This document shows, in pieces, positions 20,301 to 30,064 of a DNA stretch of 57,621 nucleotides. Position numbers and translations under genes: made by a program. Under the pieces are notes generated by a model, which saw nothing but the letters and a program-made list of their open reading frames with translations, searched no databases and was not told the origin of the DNA. The DNA lies in assembly GCA_028284285.1 (NCBI GenBank), contig JANQSA010000011.1:1-57621 (forward strand), given 5' to 3'. The stretch's first letter is position 1. Every line of letters starts with the position of its first letter. The DNA is from Croceivirga sp. Its GTDB lineage: Bacteria; Bacteroidota; Bacteroidia; Flavobacteriales; Flavobacteriaceae.

Positions 20301-22742
20301 ATGATCCAAAACTATATAACAATAGCGTTTCGCAATATTTGGAAGAACAAGTTATTCTCTGCTATTACTATAGTTGGCCTCTCCATAGGAATAAGCGCCT
20401 CATTTGCCATTGGCATCCTCATTTTTCATGACCTGTCATTTGATAATTTTCATAAAGAAGGGGATCTCATCTACAGGGTAACCACCGATTTCTCCACTCC
20501 GGATGGCGGTTTTCACAATAGGGGGGTGGCCGTTCCTTTGGGAAAAGCATTACAGGAAGACGTCCCGGGCATTACAGTCGCTACTTTTTTTTCTGCGAAC
20601 TTCCAAAGTGTGGAAAACAGAACCTCAGGCTATAAACACAGCGAAATAAGCGATGCCCTATACACGGATGGGAGCTACTTTGGACTTTTCCACTACAACT
20701 GGTTATCAGGATCCTCAAGTAATGTATTTTCAAATCCCAATGAGGTAGTCCTGGCAAAATCGAGGGCAAGCTTGTATTTCCCTGAATTGTCGCCCCAGCA
20801 AATGGTGGGTAAGACCTTAATCTATAATGACTCCATCCCCGTCAAAGTTGTGGGTGTTGTGGAAGATTTAAAACAACGCACAGATTTTACATTTAAAGAG
20901 TTTTTATCTGTAGGTACAGCCGCCAGAACCCGGATGAGTGATATGGTCTTAAGCGACCAATGGAACAACACTAACTCCGGTTCTCAACTTTTTATCAAGC
21001 TAACACAACACGCTCAATTGCCCGGCATTCAAAATCATTTGGATGCACTGGCCAAGGAACACTCAAGTCCTGAACTGATAGCATTTGGCCAACAAAGAAG
21101 TTTTTCCCTTCAACCGCTTGACGATCTGCATTTTAATACCAATTATGGTATTTTTAATCACAATGGACCTCCGGTCAACAAAAATGTTCTACTGAGCCTG
21201 GTGGTAACGGCCTTGTTCCTATTGCTTTTGGGGTGTATTAATTTCATTAACCTTAGTACAGCAAATGCTGTAAAACGATCTCGCGAAATTGGTGTTCGAA
21301 AAACCATCGGCGGATCCAAAAAGCAATTGATATTTCAGTTTTTAGGAGAAACTTTTGTGTTAACCCTCCTGGCAGGAGGACTTTCCCTGGTGCTCACCTA
21401 CGGAGCATTAAATGTCTTTCGCGATTTTATTCCGAAAACCCTGGATTTTCAACTCCTGGGCACTCCCGAATTCCTGATGTTTATGGCGGTATTACTACTA
21501 TTGGTTTCCTTGCTGTCCGGATTTTATCCGGCGGTGGTACTTTCACGTTTTAAACCGGTTACCGTTTTAAAAAATCAATATGCCACTGGCCTTGATCGGT
21601 CTTTACTCCGTAAGTACCTAACGATTTTCCAATTTGTAATTGCCCAGGTATTTATTATTGCTACTTTCTTGGTGGCCAGGCAAATAAACTATATGATGTC
21701 CAGGGACATGGGCATTAAAATAGAGGCAAATGCTTTTTTAAACGCCTGGCAAGACGACAATTTTGATAAGCGACTCCGGATCGTAGAGCAACTAAAAATC
21801 TTGCCTCAGGTTTCGGAAGTGAGTTTAGGTGGAAACCCCCCGGCCTCCTCTAGTGTGAACTCTTCCATTCTCATCTTTCGTGAGAACGACAAGGAAGTAC
21901 AGACCAATGTAGAATTGTTGTTTGGTGACCTGAGCTATCGAAAACTGTATGATATTAAACTACTCGCCGGCCGTAGCAGACGAAACGATACTATAAAAGA
22001 ATATGTGATCAATGAAACATATTCCCGCATATTAGGATTCGCTACCCCTGAAGCGGCATTAGGCAAAAATCTGGTGGTCGGAGAGGATACTTACCCTATT
22101 GTTGGTGTCATGGAAGACTTTAACCAACGCTCGCTGCACAGTACTATAAAACCACTGGCGCTTACAGGTGATATTAATAGAAATGGCTTCTCCCAGTTCA
22201 ATATTATTCATTTTTCGCTTCAGGCTACTCCAACGGAACAATGGCCTCAAACCATAGGGGAGATTGAAAAGTTATGGGGATCAACTTATCCGGAACTGCG
22301 GTTCGATATTTCCTTTATGGACGAATTGGTAGCACAATTCTATGAACAGGAACGAAGAACCTCTTTTTTATTGAAATGGGCTACCGGATTTGCCATAATA
22401 ATAAGCTGCCTGGGACTTTTGGGGTTAGTTATTCATACTACTGAACGCAGAACCAAAGAAATCGGAATCCGAAAAGTGCTGGGTGCCAGTTTAAGCCAAT
22501 TACAGTTGTTATTGTGTAGGGAGTTCCTGCTCCTGGTAGGTATTGCTTTTATCCTGGCGAGCCCGATAGCCTATTGGGGGCTTCAACGCTGGCTGGAGGG
22601 TTTTGCCTACAGGGTCAATTTAAGTTGGTGGGTTTTTGGCGCAAGTGGATTTTTAATGTGCAGTATAGCGCTACTTACCATGGGTATTAGAACCCTGGCG
22701 GTTGCCAGGATAAATCCCGTAAAAAGTCTGCGAACAGAATAA
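20301..22742 (+). CDS. P10: MacB/FtsX-type ABC permease (813 aa)
   Basis: The start at 20301 (GCTATCATG) yields MIQNYITIAFRNIWKNKLFS, matching the paralogues; an in-frame start at 20223 lies in the AT-rich gap and is rejected. Loop 1 is REIGVRKTIGG (about 328), loop 2 KEIGIRKVLGA (719), tail NPVKSLRTE. The second periplasmic domain ends GVMEDFNQRSLHSTIKPL, a variant of the GVVKDFHF motif. The region before helix 2 (NYGIFNHNGPPVNKN) is unique. If the upstream palindrome is regulatory, P10 may head a separately controlled second part of the array; this is inference. Confidence 0.94.
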   Translation: MIQNYITIAFRNIWKNKLFSAITIVGLSIGISASFAIGILIFHDLSFDNFHKEGDLIYRVTTDFSTPDGGFHNRGVAVPLGKALQEDVPGITVATFFSANFQSVENRTSGYKHSEISDALYTDGSYFGLFHYNWLSGSSSNVFSNPNEVVLAKSRASLYFPELSPQQMVGKTLIYNDSIPVKVVGVVEDLKQRTDFTFKEFLSVGTAARTRMSDMVLSDQWNNTNSGSQLFIKLTQHAQLPGIQNHLDALAKEHSSPELIAFGQQRSFSLQPLDDLHFNTNYGIFNHNGPPVNKNVLLSLVVTALFLLLLGCINFINLSTANAVKRSREIGVRKTIGGSKKQLIFQFLGETFVLTLLAGGLSLVLTYGALNVFRDFIPKTLDFQLLGTPEFLMFMAVLLLLVSLLSGFYPAVVLSRFKPVTVLKNQYATGLDRSLLRKYLTIFQFVIAQVFIIATFLVARQINYMMSRDMGIKIEANAFLNAWQDDNFDKRLRIVEQLKILPQVSEVSLGGNPPASSSVNSSILIFRENDKEVQTNVELLFGDLSYRKLYDIKLLAGRSRRNDTIKEYVINETYSRILGFATPEAALGKNLVVGEDTYPIVGVMEDFNQRSLHSTIKPLALTGDINRNGFSQFNIIHFSLQATPTEQWPQTIGEIEKLWGSTYPELRFDISFMDELVAQFYEQERRTSFLLKWATGFAIIISCLGLLGLVIHTTERRTKEIGIRKVLGASLSQLQLLLCREFLLLVGIAFILASPIAYWGLQRWLEGFAYRVNLSWWVFGASGFLMCSIALLTMGIRTLAVARINPVKSLRTE

Positions 22743-22754
22743 ACAGCAATACCA

Positions 22755-25064
22755 ATGAAAGGAATAAAGACGTTTCTTAGACATTTAGCCAAAAATAAAC
22801 TTTACACCACCGTCACTATATTGGGGTTTGCCATTTCGCTGACGTTTATCATCCTCTTGAGTGTGTACATTGGCAATGAGCTTGCAGTTGACAATTTTCA
22901 TGTACATAAAGAACGTATTTACCGCCTGGAGAATGAATCCGTTGATTTTTCACCACCCATCGCCACTGACCTAAAAACCAGCATCCCGGAAATAGAGGAT
23001 TTTACAAGAACATTGGAAGGTGACGGACGAATTATGGCGTCTAACGGACAACAACTAAAAGTTAACTATTTAGGCGTAGATACTGGTTTCTTTGACATTT
23101 TTTCATTTCCCTTACTTAAGGGGAGGCCCAAAGAAGTGCTTCAAGCGGCTAATAGCATTGTGCTCTCAAAGACAATGGCCATAAAATTGTTCGGTACTAT
23201 TGATATTGTTGGCAAAACAGTCTTCATCAATAAAGATCACCAATTTATGGTTACGGGGGTTATGGATGATTTCCCTGAAAGCACCCACCTTGTATATCAG
23301 GACGCAATCGTAAATTTAAGGGCATTCCAACGGATATGGGGATTTGAGAATATTTTGGAGGAATATGGTTTTGCCTCCATTAGCATTTATTTTTTAGCAA
23401 AGCCAAATACAGACTTACCTTCAAAGGCCTCGCAACTGCTTCAAAAGTTCAAAAAAGAGTATTGGTTATACCAGGAGGGGTGGGCGAATACGGTCGTATT
23501 CACCCCTCTTAAAGAGCTTTATTTCAGCACAAAAATCGGTACAGGAACCAAGAGCAACAGTAAAGTTTTCATAACGGTACTTTCAGTGATTGTATTTCTG
23601 ATCTTAGTTCTCGCTGTTGGAAACTACATCAACCTGACCATTGCCCAGGCAACCGCCAGAGGAAAGGAAGTGGCCATGAAAAAACTGTTGGGCGCTTCAA
23701 AAAAACGATTGTTTATACAATTTATAAAAGAGTCCATTTCTTTATGTCTGGTCGCTGTGCTCCTGGCTTTGGTCTTTGCCAAATTGGTGGAGCCCACTTT
23801 CAACAATTTGTTGGATACCCGGTTGAATTTGAACGACAAATTTACAATGGTCAATACGGCCGTTCTAATCGGTGCTATCCTATTCATAGGTATAGTATCC
23901 GGTATGGTACCTGCCATCAATATTACCGCTTTTAAACCTATTGAAGTGGTTAAAGGCGCTTACGGAAAGACTTCTAAAAGTATGTACGGCAAAGTCTTTA
24001 CCACCTTTCAATATACTGTTGCCATTGGGTTATTAGCCTGCAGTTGGATTATCCTAAAACAGACTGACTTTTTGCGAAATAAAGATTTGGGCTTTCAGAA
24101 AGACAATATTGTCCATTTGGAATATGTGGCCGGTATGAATCAAAAAGAAGTAGTAAAAAATGCCCTGCTGGAGATTCCTGGGGTACAAGATGTTTCCCTT
24201 ACATGGCAAAGCCCGTTATCAGGGGGAAGCAACCAAACCTTTGATTACAATGAGCGTTCTGTAAGCTTTCAGGAATTTGCCGTGGACTCCTCTTTTTTCA
24301 ATGTATTTGATCTTAAGGTGAATTTTACAGCGGCAGCCTATAGCAAAGACGGTGTGTATTTAAACGAGACGGCTATCAAAGAGCTGGAACTTAATGAAGA
24401 TGCCGTTGCTTTTAACATGGGAGAAGATAAAAAGCCCATTTTAGGTGTTGTTAAAGATTTCAATTTTAAAGAGCTGCGTGATAAGATAGGGCCCTTGATG
24501 ATAAGGCAGCAACAACCTGATTCGTATGCTGAAAGTGTTTTTCTGAAAATCAATGGAAAGAACATAGCCGAAACCGCCGATAAAATCAAAGCAACTTATA
24601 CGAATTTAATTGGCGATGTTGAATTTGACCTTTCTTTTGTGGATGAGACCATTGACCAATGGTATAAAAGGGATGAACGCGCAGGTATGATCATAGGCTA
24701 TTTTACGCTGTTATCCGTGATTATTTCGGTTATGGGGATCCTGGCTATGTCCACGTTTTACATGCGGCAGCGTGTTAAAGAAATTGGTATTAGAAAGGTA
24801 AATGGTGCAACCGTTGTTGAAATATTGAAATTATTAAACCAAAGGTTTGTAAAATGGGTTGGTCTGGCCTTTTTGATTTCCACCCCCCTTTCCTGGTTTT
24901 TCATGAACAAATGGCTTGAGGGTTTTGCCTACAAAACCACCATGGATTGGTGGGTGTTTGTACTGGCAGGCGTAACCGCTTTGCTCATTGCCCTTGCTAC
25001 CGTAAGCTGGCAAAGTATAAAAGCGGCCACAATAAATCCGGTAGATAGTCTGCGAACCGAATAA
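22755..25064 (+). CDS. P11: MacB/FtsX-type ABC permease (769 aa, shortest)
   Basis: The shortest complete copy; the loss is in the periplasmic domains. Loop 1 is strongly divergent (KEVAMKKLLGA, about 304, Ala replacing Gly). Loop 2 is KEIGIRKVNGAT (675), with Asn where most copies have Leu; P12 shares this. Tail NPVDSLRTE. The N-terminus MKGIKTFLRHLAKNKLYT lacks the usual AWRN. It begins 12 nt after P10. The second periplasmic domain ends GVVKDFNFKELRDKIGPLM, as expected for the family. Confidence 0.93.
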   Translation: MKGIKTFLRHLAKNKLYTTVTILGFAISLTFIILLSVYIGNELAVDNFHVHKERIYRLENESVDFSPPIATDLKTSIPEIEDFTRTLEGDGRIMASNGQQLKVNYLGVDTGFFDIFSFPLLKGRPKEVLQAANSIVLSKTMAIKLFGTIDIVGKTVFINKDHQFMVTGVMDDFPESTHLVYQDAIVNLRAFQRIWGFENILEEYGFASISIYFLAKPNTDLPSKASQLLQKFKKEYWLYQEGWANTVVFTPLKELYFSTKIGTGTKSNSKVFITVLSVIVFLILVLAVGNYINLTIAQATARGKEVAMKKLLGASKKRLFIQFIKESISLCLVAVLLALVFAKLVEPTFNNLLDTRLNLNDKFTMVNTAVLIGAILFIGIVSGMVPAINITAFKPIEVVKGAYGKTSKSMYGKVFTTFQYTVAIGLLACSWIILKQTDFLRNKDLGFQKDNIVHLEYVAGMNQKEVVKNALLEIPGVQDVSLTWQSPLSGGSNQTFDYNERSVSFQEFAVDSSFFNVFDLKVNFTAAAYSKDGVYLNETAIKELELNEDAVAFNMGEDKKPILGVVKDFNFKELRDKIGPLMIRQQQPDSYAESVFLKINGKNIAETADKIKATYTNLIGDVEFDLSFVDETIDQWYKRDERAGMIIGYFTLLSVIISVMGILAMSTFYMRQRVKEIGIRKVNGATVVEILKLLNQRFVKWVGLAFLISTPLSWFFMNKWLEGFAYKTTMDWWVFVLAGVTALLIALATVSWQSIKAATINPVDSLRTE

Positions 25065-25075
25065 AAGATCCTTCT

Positions 25076-27499
25076 ATGTACAAACTATTTTTAAAAATCG
25101 CCACAAGATACCTGATAAAGAATAAGTTATATTCATTCATTAATATATTCGGACTGGCAGTAGGTATCGCTTCCTTTATTTTGATCATGCTCTATGTTAA
25201 CCATGAAAAGAGCTATGATACCTTTGACGGTTCTGATAATGTCTATCGTGCGTATATGGACTACCTGGAAGGCGGTGAATGGGTTCCTGGTGATGCAAAT
25301 TCGTACATAGTAACCGGTCCAACCCTAAAAGAGGAGTTCCCGGAAGTAAAGGACTTTTTAAGGCTGCGATATTTAAATGGCGTTGTACTGCTAAACGAGC
25401 ATCAGGTTTTTGAGCACAATAAGGGTTCCCTTGCAGATCCCTCTTACTTCCAAATCTTTGACAGCAAACTAAAGCAAGGTGATATTCAGACTGCCCTTCA
25501 GGCACCCTACTCCATTGTACTTACAGCAGCATTAGCGCAAAAATTATTTGGCACTGAAGCACCCATAGGAAAAACAATACAGCTATTTGATAGCTACAGC
25601 CCTAATTTTACCGTCACCGGCATCCTTGAAGAAACGAACAGGAACAGCCACATTAAGAACGATTTCTTGATTTCTTTCAGCACTTTTCGCGCCTGGAAAG
25701 CCTTTGAAGGGGATTGGGAATACACCTGGAACCAAAACGTATACTATACCTACCTGAGTATAGATCCAGGTACGGATACCAAGCTGCTAAAGCAAAAGAT
25801 AAAGGACTTCAAAATTGAAGCCTTACCTTATGAAAGGCATAATATTGAGCCTTTAGAGGATATTCATCTGTATTCCAACAAACCCTATGAGGCTGAGGCA
25901 AACGGTAGTATTCAACGGGTCAGGTTCCTGTGGGTGATAGGATTAATAATTATAGTGCTTTCCTGGCTGAACTATATCAATCTTTCTACCGCCAAATCAC
26001 TCGAGCGGGCAAAAGAGACCGGAATCCGAAAAGTTGCCGGAGCACAGAAGCCACAGATCATGCTCCAATCGCTTTTGGAGTCATTGCTGCTAAACGGAGT
26101 TGCTGTTGTTATTGCTTTCGGTATTGTATTGCTGGTTTTACCGGCCTATAGCACATTTATTAATCAAGACCTGGTTTTTGACGTTCCTCACCTGATGAAT
26201 ATGCTTCCTCTTTTCGGTTTTATAGCATTGGGGGCCGTGATTTCCGGAATATACCCGGCTTTTGTTTTGAGCCATTACACTCCCGCTAAAACCTTGAAAG
26301 GAAAAGTACAAACGTCTCCCCTTAGCCTTAACATTAGAAAAGGACTGATCATAGGGCAATTTTTTGCCACTATTATCCTGCTTGTGGGCACGATCATGGT
26401 CAATAAACAGATCAGGTTTTTAAAAGAGCAACCCATTGGTGCCGATTTGCAACAAGTTGTCGCCCTTAATTGGCAGGTTCTTGATGTAGCTTCAGATTCG
26501 GATTCTTCACTGGTAAGGGGTATGAAGACGTTCAAAGATAAACTCCGGAGCATCCCCTTTATAGAAAAAACGGCAACGGCAAACGCTTTTCCCGGGAGTA
26601 GGTATGAGGACCTGGGATCTAGTGCTGGTATCACTTTTCCCAATGGAGTCCGGGATGAGAAAAGAATAACCTACAATTATGCGGTTAGCCCTGATTTTTT
26701 TGAATTGATGGATTTTGAGTTTGCTGCCGGTGGGCCTTTTCAAGCGAATTCCCGTGGTTACAGTAATGAAATTGTCATGAATGAAAAATTCATCCGGTTT
26801 ATGGGGATATCCGATATGGAGGCGGCCGTGGGCAAGACAGTAAAATTCTGGGAACAGGAGTGGATTATTTCCGGGGTGTTGAAAGACTACCATCATTTTG
26901 GGTTGAAAACCGGCATAGAACCCATGATTTTACGGTACGGCCCCAGTGCTAATAATATTCTGGTAAAACTAGGTAAAAAGGCTACGGTTTCAGGTGGTTT
27001 AGAGACAGCCATGGCTCAAATTGAGGCGACCTGGAAGGAAATATTTCCTCAAAGTACTTTCAACTATACCTTTCTCGATGAAAATTTTGAAGCACAGTAT
27101 AAAGAAGATAGGGCCTTTGGCATGGCGTTTCAGATATTCACGATTCTGTCCATTTTGATAGCATCATTGGGCTTGTTTGGCCTTACTTCTTATACCGTTA
27201 TCAGGCGAAAAAAGGAAATCGGTGTCAGGAAAGTGAATGGTGCCACAATAGCACAGATACTTTCACTCCTCAATAAGGATTTTGTAAAGTGGGTCGGGCT
27301 GGCCTTTGTGTTGGCTGTTCCTTTTTCTTGGTATGCTATGAGCAAATGGTTGACGTCTTTTGCCTACCAAACGGAATTGAGTTGGTGGGTGTTTGCCTTG
27401 TCCGGGTTTTTAGCGCTTGTAATCGCCTTAATCACGGTGAGCTGGCAGAGTTTTCGGGCAGCCATGGTCAACCCCGTTGAATCTTTACGGGATGAATAA
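25076..27499 (+). CDS. P12: MacB/FtsX-type ABC permease (807 aa)
   Basis: An 11-nt gap, the tightest in the array, separates it from P11, which suggests translational coupling. Loop 1 is KETGIRKVAGA (about 313), loop 2 KEIGVRKVNGAT (713) with the Asn shared with P11. Tail NPVESLRDE. Before helix 2 it has EAEANGSIQRVRFLWV, similar to FEANGSITLVYVFIS of P13. Helix 6 reads IASLGLFGLTSYTVI. P11 and P12 look like a recent pair by loop 2, but P12 resembles P13 in the first half, which hints at mosaic origin. Confidence 0.94.
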   Translation: MYKLFLKIATRYLIKNKLYSFINIFGLAVGIASFILIMLYVNHEKSYDTFDGSDNVYRAYMDYLEGGEWVPGDANSYIVTGPTLKEEFPEVKDFLRLRYLNGVVLLNEHQVFEHNKGSLADPSYFQIFDSKLKQGDIQTALQAPYSIVLTAALAQKLFGTEAPIGKTIQLFDSYSPNFTVTGILEETNRNSHIKNDFLISFSTFRAWKAFEGDWEYTWNQNVYYTYLSIDPGTDTKLLKQKIKDFKIEALPYERHNIEPLEDIHLYSNKPYEAEANGSIQRVRFLWVIGLIIIVLSWLNYINLSTAKSLERAKETGIRKVAGAQKPQIMLQSLLESLLLNGVAVVIAFGIVLLVLPAYSTFINQDLVFDVPHLMNMLPLFGFIALGAVISGIYPAFVLSHYTPAKTLKGKVQTSPLSLNIRKGLIIGQFFATIILLVGTIMVNKQIRFLKEQPIGADLQQVVALNWQVLDVASDSDSSLVRGMKTFKDKLRSIPFIEKTATANAFPGSRYEDLGSSAGITFPNGVRDEKRITYNYAVSPDFFELMDFEFAAGGPFQANSRGYSNEIVMNEKFIRFMGISDMEAAVGKTVKFWEQEWIISGVLKDYHHFGLKTGIEPMILRYGPSANNILVKLGKKATVSGGLETAMAQIEATWKEIFPQSTFNYTFLDENFEAQYKEDRAFGMAFQIFTILSILIASLGLFGLTSYTVIRRKKEIGVRKVNGATIAQILSLLNKDFVKWVGLAFVLAVPFSWYAMSKWLTSFAYQTELSWWVFALSGFLALVIALITVSWQSFRAAMVNPVESLRDE

Positions 27500-27595
27500 T
27501 TTGAAGTGGGAAAGCCTAAATATGATGTGTGACGCACTTGACGAAATGCGCAAAGTGATAATACAAAAAATAACGTCCTATAGCCCAATAAGATC

Positions 27596-29983
27596 ATGTT
27601 CAAGAATCATTTAACAACAGCGCTCCGAAATTTTGCCAAATATAAAGTAGGGTCAGGCATAAATATCATAGGCCTCGCCATTGCTTTATTGACGTTATTT
27701 GCGATTTACGATTGGGTCAGGCACGAGTTGAGTTATGACCAAATGCACGAGCACTCAGAACGAATTTATCGTTTGGAACTGAGTCAAAAAGAAGAACGGA
27801 CCATTAGTCTTAGTCCCGCCATAAAAACCACCTTACTTGACCCTATTCCAGAAATTGAAAACAGTATACGTCTGTTTAAGTCCAGTGTTTTGGGGGGTAA
27901 GACCCAAGTGGCCCATGACGAGACCGTTTTTACGGACAATGAAATGGTCTATACCGATGAAAACTTTTTTACGGTTTTTTCATTTCCCTTGAAATACGGT
28001 GCCAGGAATGGAATTTTTGAGAAACCGAATTCTGTGGTATTGACCCAGGAAACCGCAGAAAAATATTTTGGGCAGGAAAATCCCATAGGAAAAACCCTGT
28101 TGGTCTCAAATGACAAGTCATTGGAAGTAACGGGAGTATTACATCCCCTTCCTTCTAACAGCCACATTCATTTTGATATGTTGGTTTCCATGAAAAGCCA
28201 TCCTTGGGGAGATATCAGTAACATAGGGCTCGGAAGTGGCTATATTTATTATCATTATTTAAAACTCGCCAAAGGCACGTCACCGAATAAATTAGTCGAA
28301 AAAATTGACCAGCAATTGGCGGGTATCGATCTGGACTTTGAGTGGCATCCCAACTTTGCGTTACAGCCCTTGGAGAGAATTCATTTGCATTCCAACGGAT
28401 GGAACGAATTTGAAGCCAATGGTAGTATAACCCTGGTGTATGTTTTTATTTCGATTGGATTCCTGATCTTATTGATAGCCAGTATCAATTACATCAACAT
28501 GGTTTCGGTATACGCTTTAAAACGTTCAAAGGAAATAGGGGTCAAAAAAGTGATGGGCGCCGAGCGAAGACAGTTGGTTTTCGGTTTTTTGGTCGAAGCG
28601 GTGCTTACCGTTTTAATCGCCTTCATATTGGCCTTGTTTCTATACGAATTGGCAAAACCCATGGTAGCCTACCTAACGGGCACAAGAAGTAGTCTTTTTA
28701 GCGGATATTGGTTTGTAAAGGCACTTTTTGGAGTCTTTTTGTTCGGATTGCTCATTGGTGTTGTTCCCGCGCTTTTATTGACACGGATTTCATCAGCCGA
28801 CCTGATTTCATCAAAATTCTCAAAAGCGAAAACCCGTTTCGATTTTAAAAACCTGTTACTCACTTTTCAGTTTTGTATTTCAATTTTTCTGATTATCGGT
28901 ACCATCGTCATTTACAATCAATTGCAGTTTATGCAGAATCAAAAATTGGGGTACGACAAAGAGCAAGTACTTGTATTGCATACGGGTTTTGAAAATTTGG
29001 CAAACAAGGTCGATGTGTTGAAGCAATCCCTTCTCACCAATCCAAAAGTACTAGGGGTGACTTCGCTCTCTCAGGTACCCAATACCATTGATACCAGCGA
29101 GGGGGTCAATCTTCCCAATGGCGAGCGAATCGAGGTTTCCTATATGTCGGTGGACAAAGATTTCTTTAACACCCTTTCCGTGGGTATAGTGGAGGGCAAG
29201 GAACGAATTGAAAGTGTTGAAATTGCCCCAAATGTTACCGAGGAGAACCTGGAAAACCGATTCGTGGTCAACCAGGCCTTTCTTTCCAAAATGGGTAAAA
29301 ATCCGAAGGATGCACTGGGACAAAACATTATAATCCGTCACGGTAATATGGAGCCCGGGCCCATTATAGGGGTCATTGAGGATTTTCACTTTCAATCATT
29401 GCACAATCCCATAAGCCCTTTGGTGCTGGAGTTTAATCCCCATCATTTTCAGCACCTGCTGGTAAAGCTCAATACCGATAACATAACGGAAACCGTAGCT
29501 TCAATCGAAAACATTTGGAAAACAGTTGCCGAAAACCTTCCTTTTGAATATGAATTTCTGGACGCATCCTATGATGCCCTCTATCAAAAAGAAGCCAAAG
29601 TGGGCTCACTCATCCTGGTGCTTTCCATCATATCCATCTTAATCAGCGCCATGGGATTGTTTGGGTTGTCGTTGTTTTTTGTGGAGCGCAAAACAAAGGA
29701 AATTGGAATACGTAAGGTTATGGGAGCCTCCGCATCGAAAATATTTTTAATCCTTACCACAAACTTTACAAAATGGATATTGATTGCGAACTTAATAACC
29801 TGGCCCATTGGGTACTATATGATGGACAGATGGTTGGAAAATTTCGCCTATAAAACAACGCTAGGTTGGTGGATTTTTGCCATAGCGGGCATTGTTGCCT
29901 TTTTGTTGGCCATCATAACTATAAGCTATCAAAGTATAAAGGCCGCATTGCAGAACCCTGTAAAGAGTTTACGAACGGAGTAA
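27596..29983 (+). CDS. P13: MacB/FtsX-type ABC permease (795 aa)
   Basis: A 96-nt gap precedes the start (AAGATCATG). Loop 1 is KEIGVKKVMGA (about 312), loop 2 KEIGIRKVMGA (701), tail NPVKSLRTE. It is the one copy whose first half lacks the closing P-x-x-VLKG motif: the equivalent region reads RISSADLISSKFSK. The second periplasmic domain has a longer variable part before GVIEDFHFQS. The preceding gap contains small CACTT/AAGTG inverted repeats near 27535-27557, but nothing I can call a promoter. Confidence 0.93.
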   Translation: MFKNHLTTALRNFAKYKVGSGINIIGLAIALLTLFAIYDWVRHELSYDQMHEHSERIYRLELSQKEERTISLSPAIKTTLLDPIPEIENSIRLFKSSVLGGKTQVAHDETVFTDNEMVYTDENFFTVFSFPLKYGARNGIFEKPNSVVLTQETAEKYFGQENPIGKTLLVSNDKSLEVTGVLHPLPSNSHIHFDMLVSMKSHPWGDISNIGLGSGYIYYHYLKLAKGTSPNKLVEKIDQQLAGIDLDFEWHPNFALQPLERIHLHSNGWNEFEANGSITLVYVFISIGFLILLIASINYINMVSVYALKRSKEIGVKKVMGAERRQLVFGFLVEAVLTVLIAFILALFLYELAKPMVAYLTGTRSSLFSGYWFVKALFGVFLFGLLIGVVPALLLTRISSADLISSKFSKAKTRFDFKNLLLTFQFCISIFLIIGTIVIYNQLQFMQNQKLGYDKEQVLVLHTGFENLANKVDVLKQSLLTNPKVLGVTSLSQVPNTIDTSEGVNLPNGERIEVSYMSVDKDFFNTLSVGIVEGKERIESVEIAPNVTEENLENRFVVNQAFLSKMGKNPKDALGQNIIIRHGNMEPGPIIGVIEDFHFQSLHNPISPLVLEFNPHHFQHLLVKLNTDNITETVASIENIWKTVAENLPFEYEFLDASYDALYQKEAKVGSLILVLSIISILISAMGLFGLSLFFVERKTKEIGIRKVMGASASKIFLILTTNFTKWILIANLITWPIGYYMMDRWLENFAYKTTLGWWIFAIAGIVAFLLAIITISYQSIKAALQNPVKSLRTE

Positions 29984-30064
29984 GCATCATTGATACACAT
30001 TTAAAACATAACATTCACACTAAAAAAACAGACACTTTTTGAGCCATCACTATAAAACTGAAAC

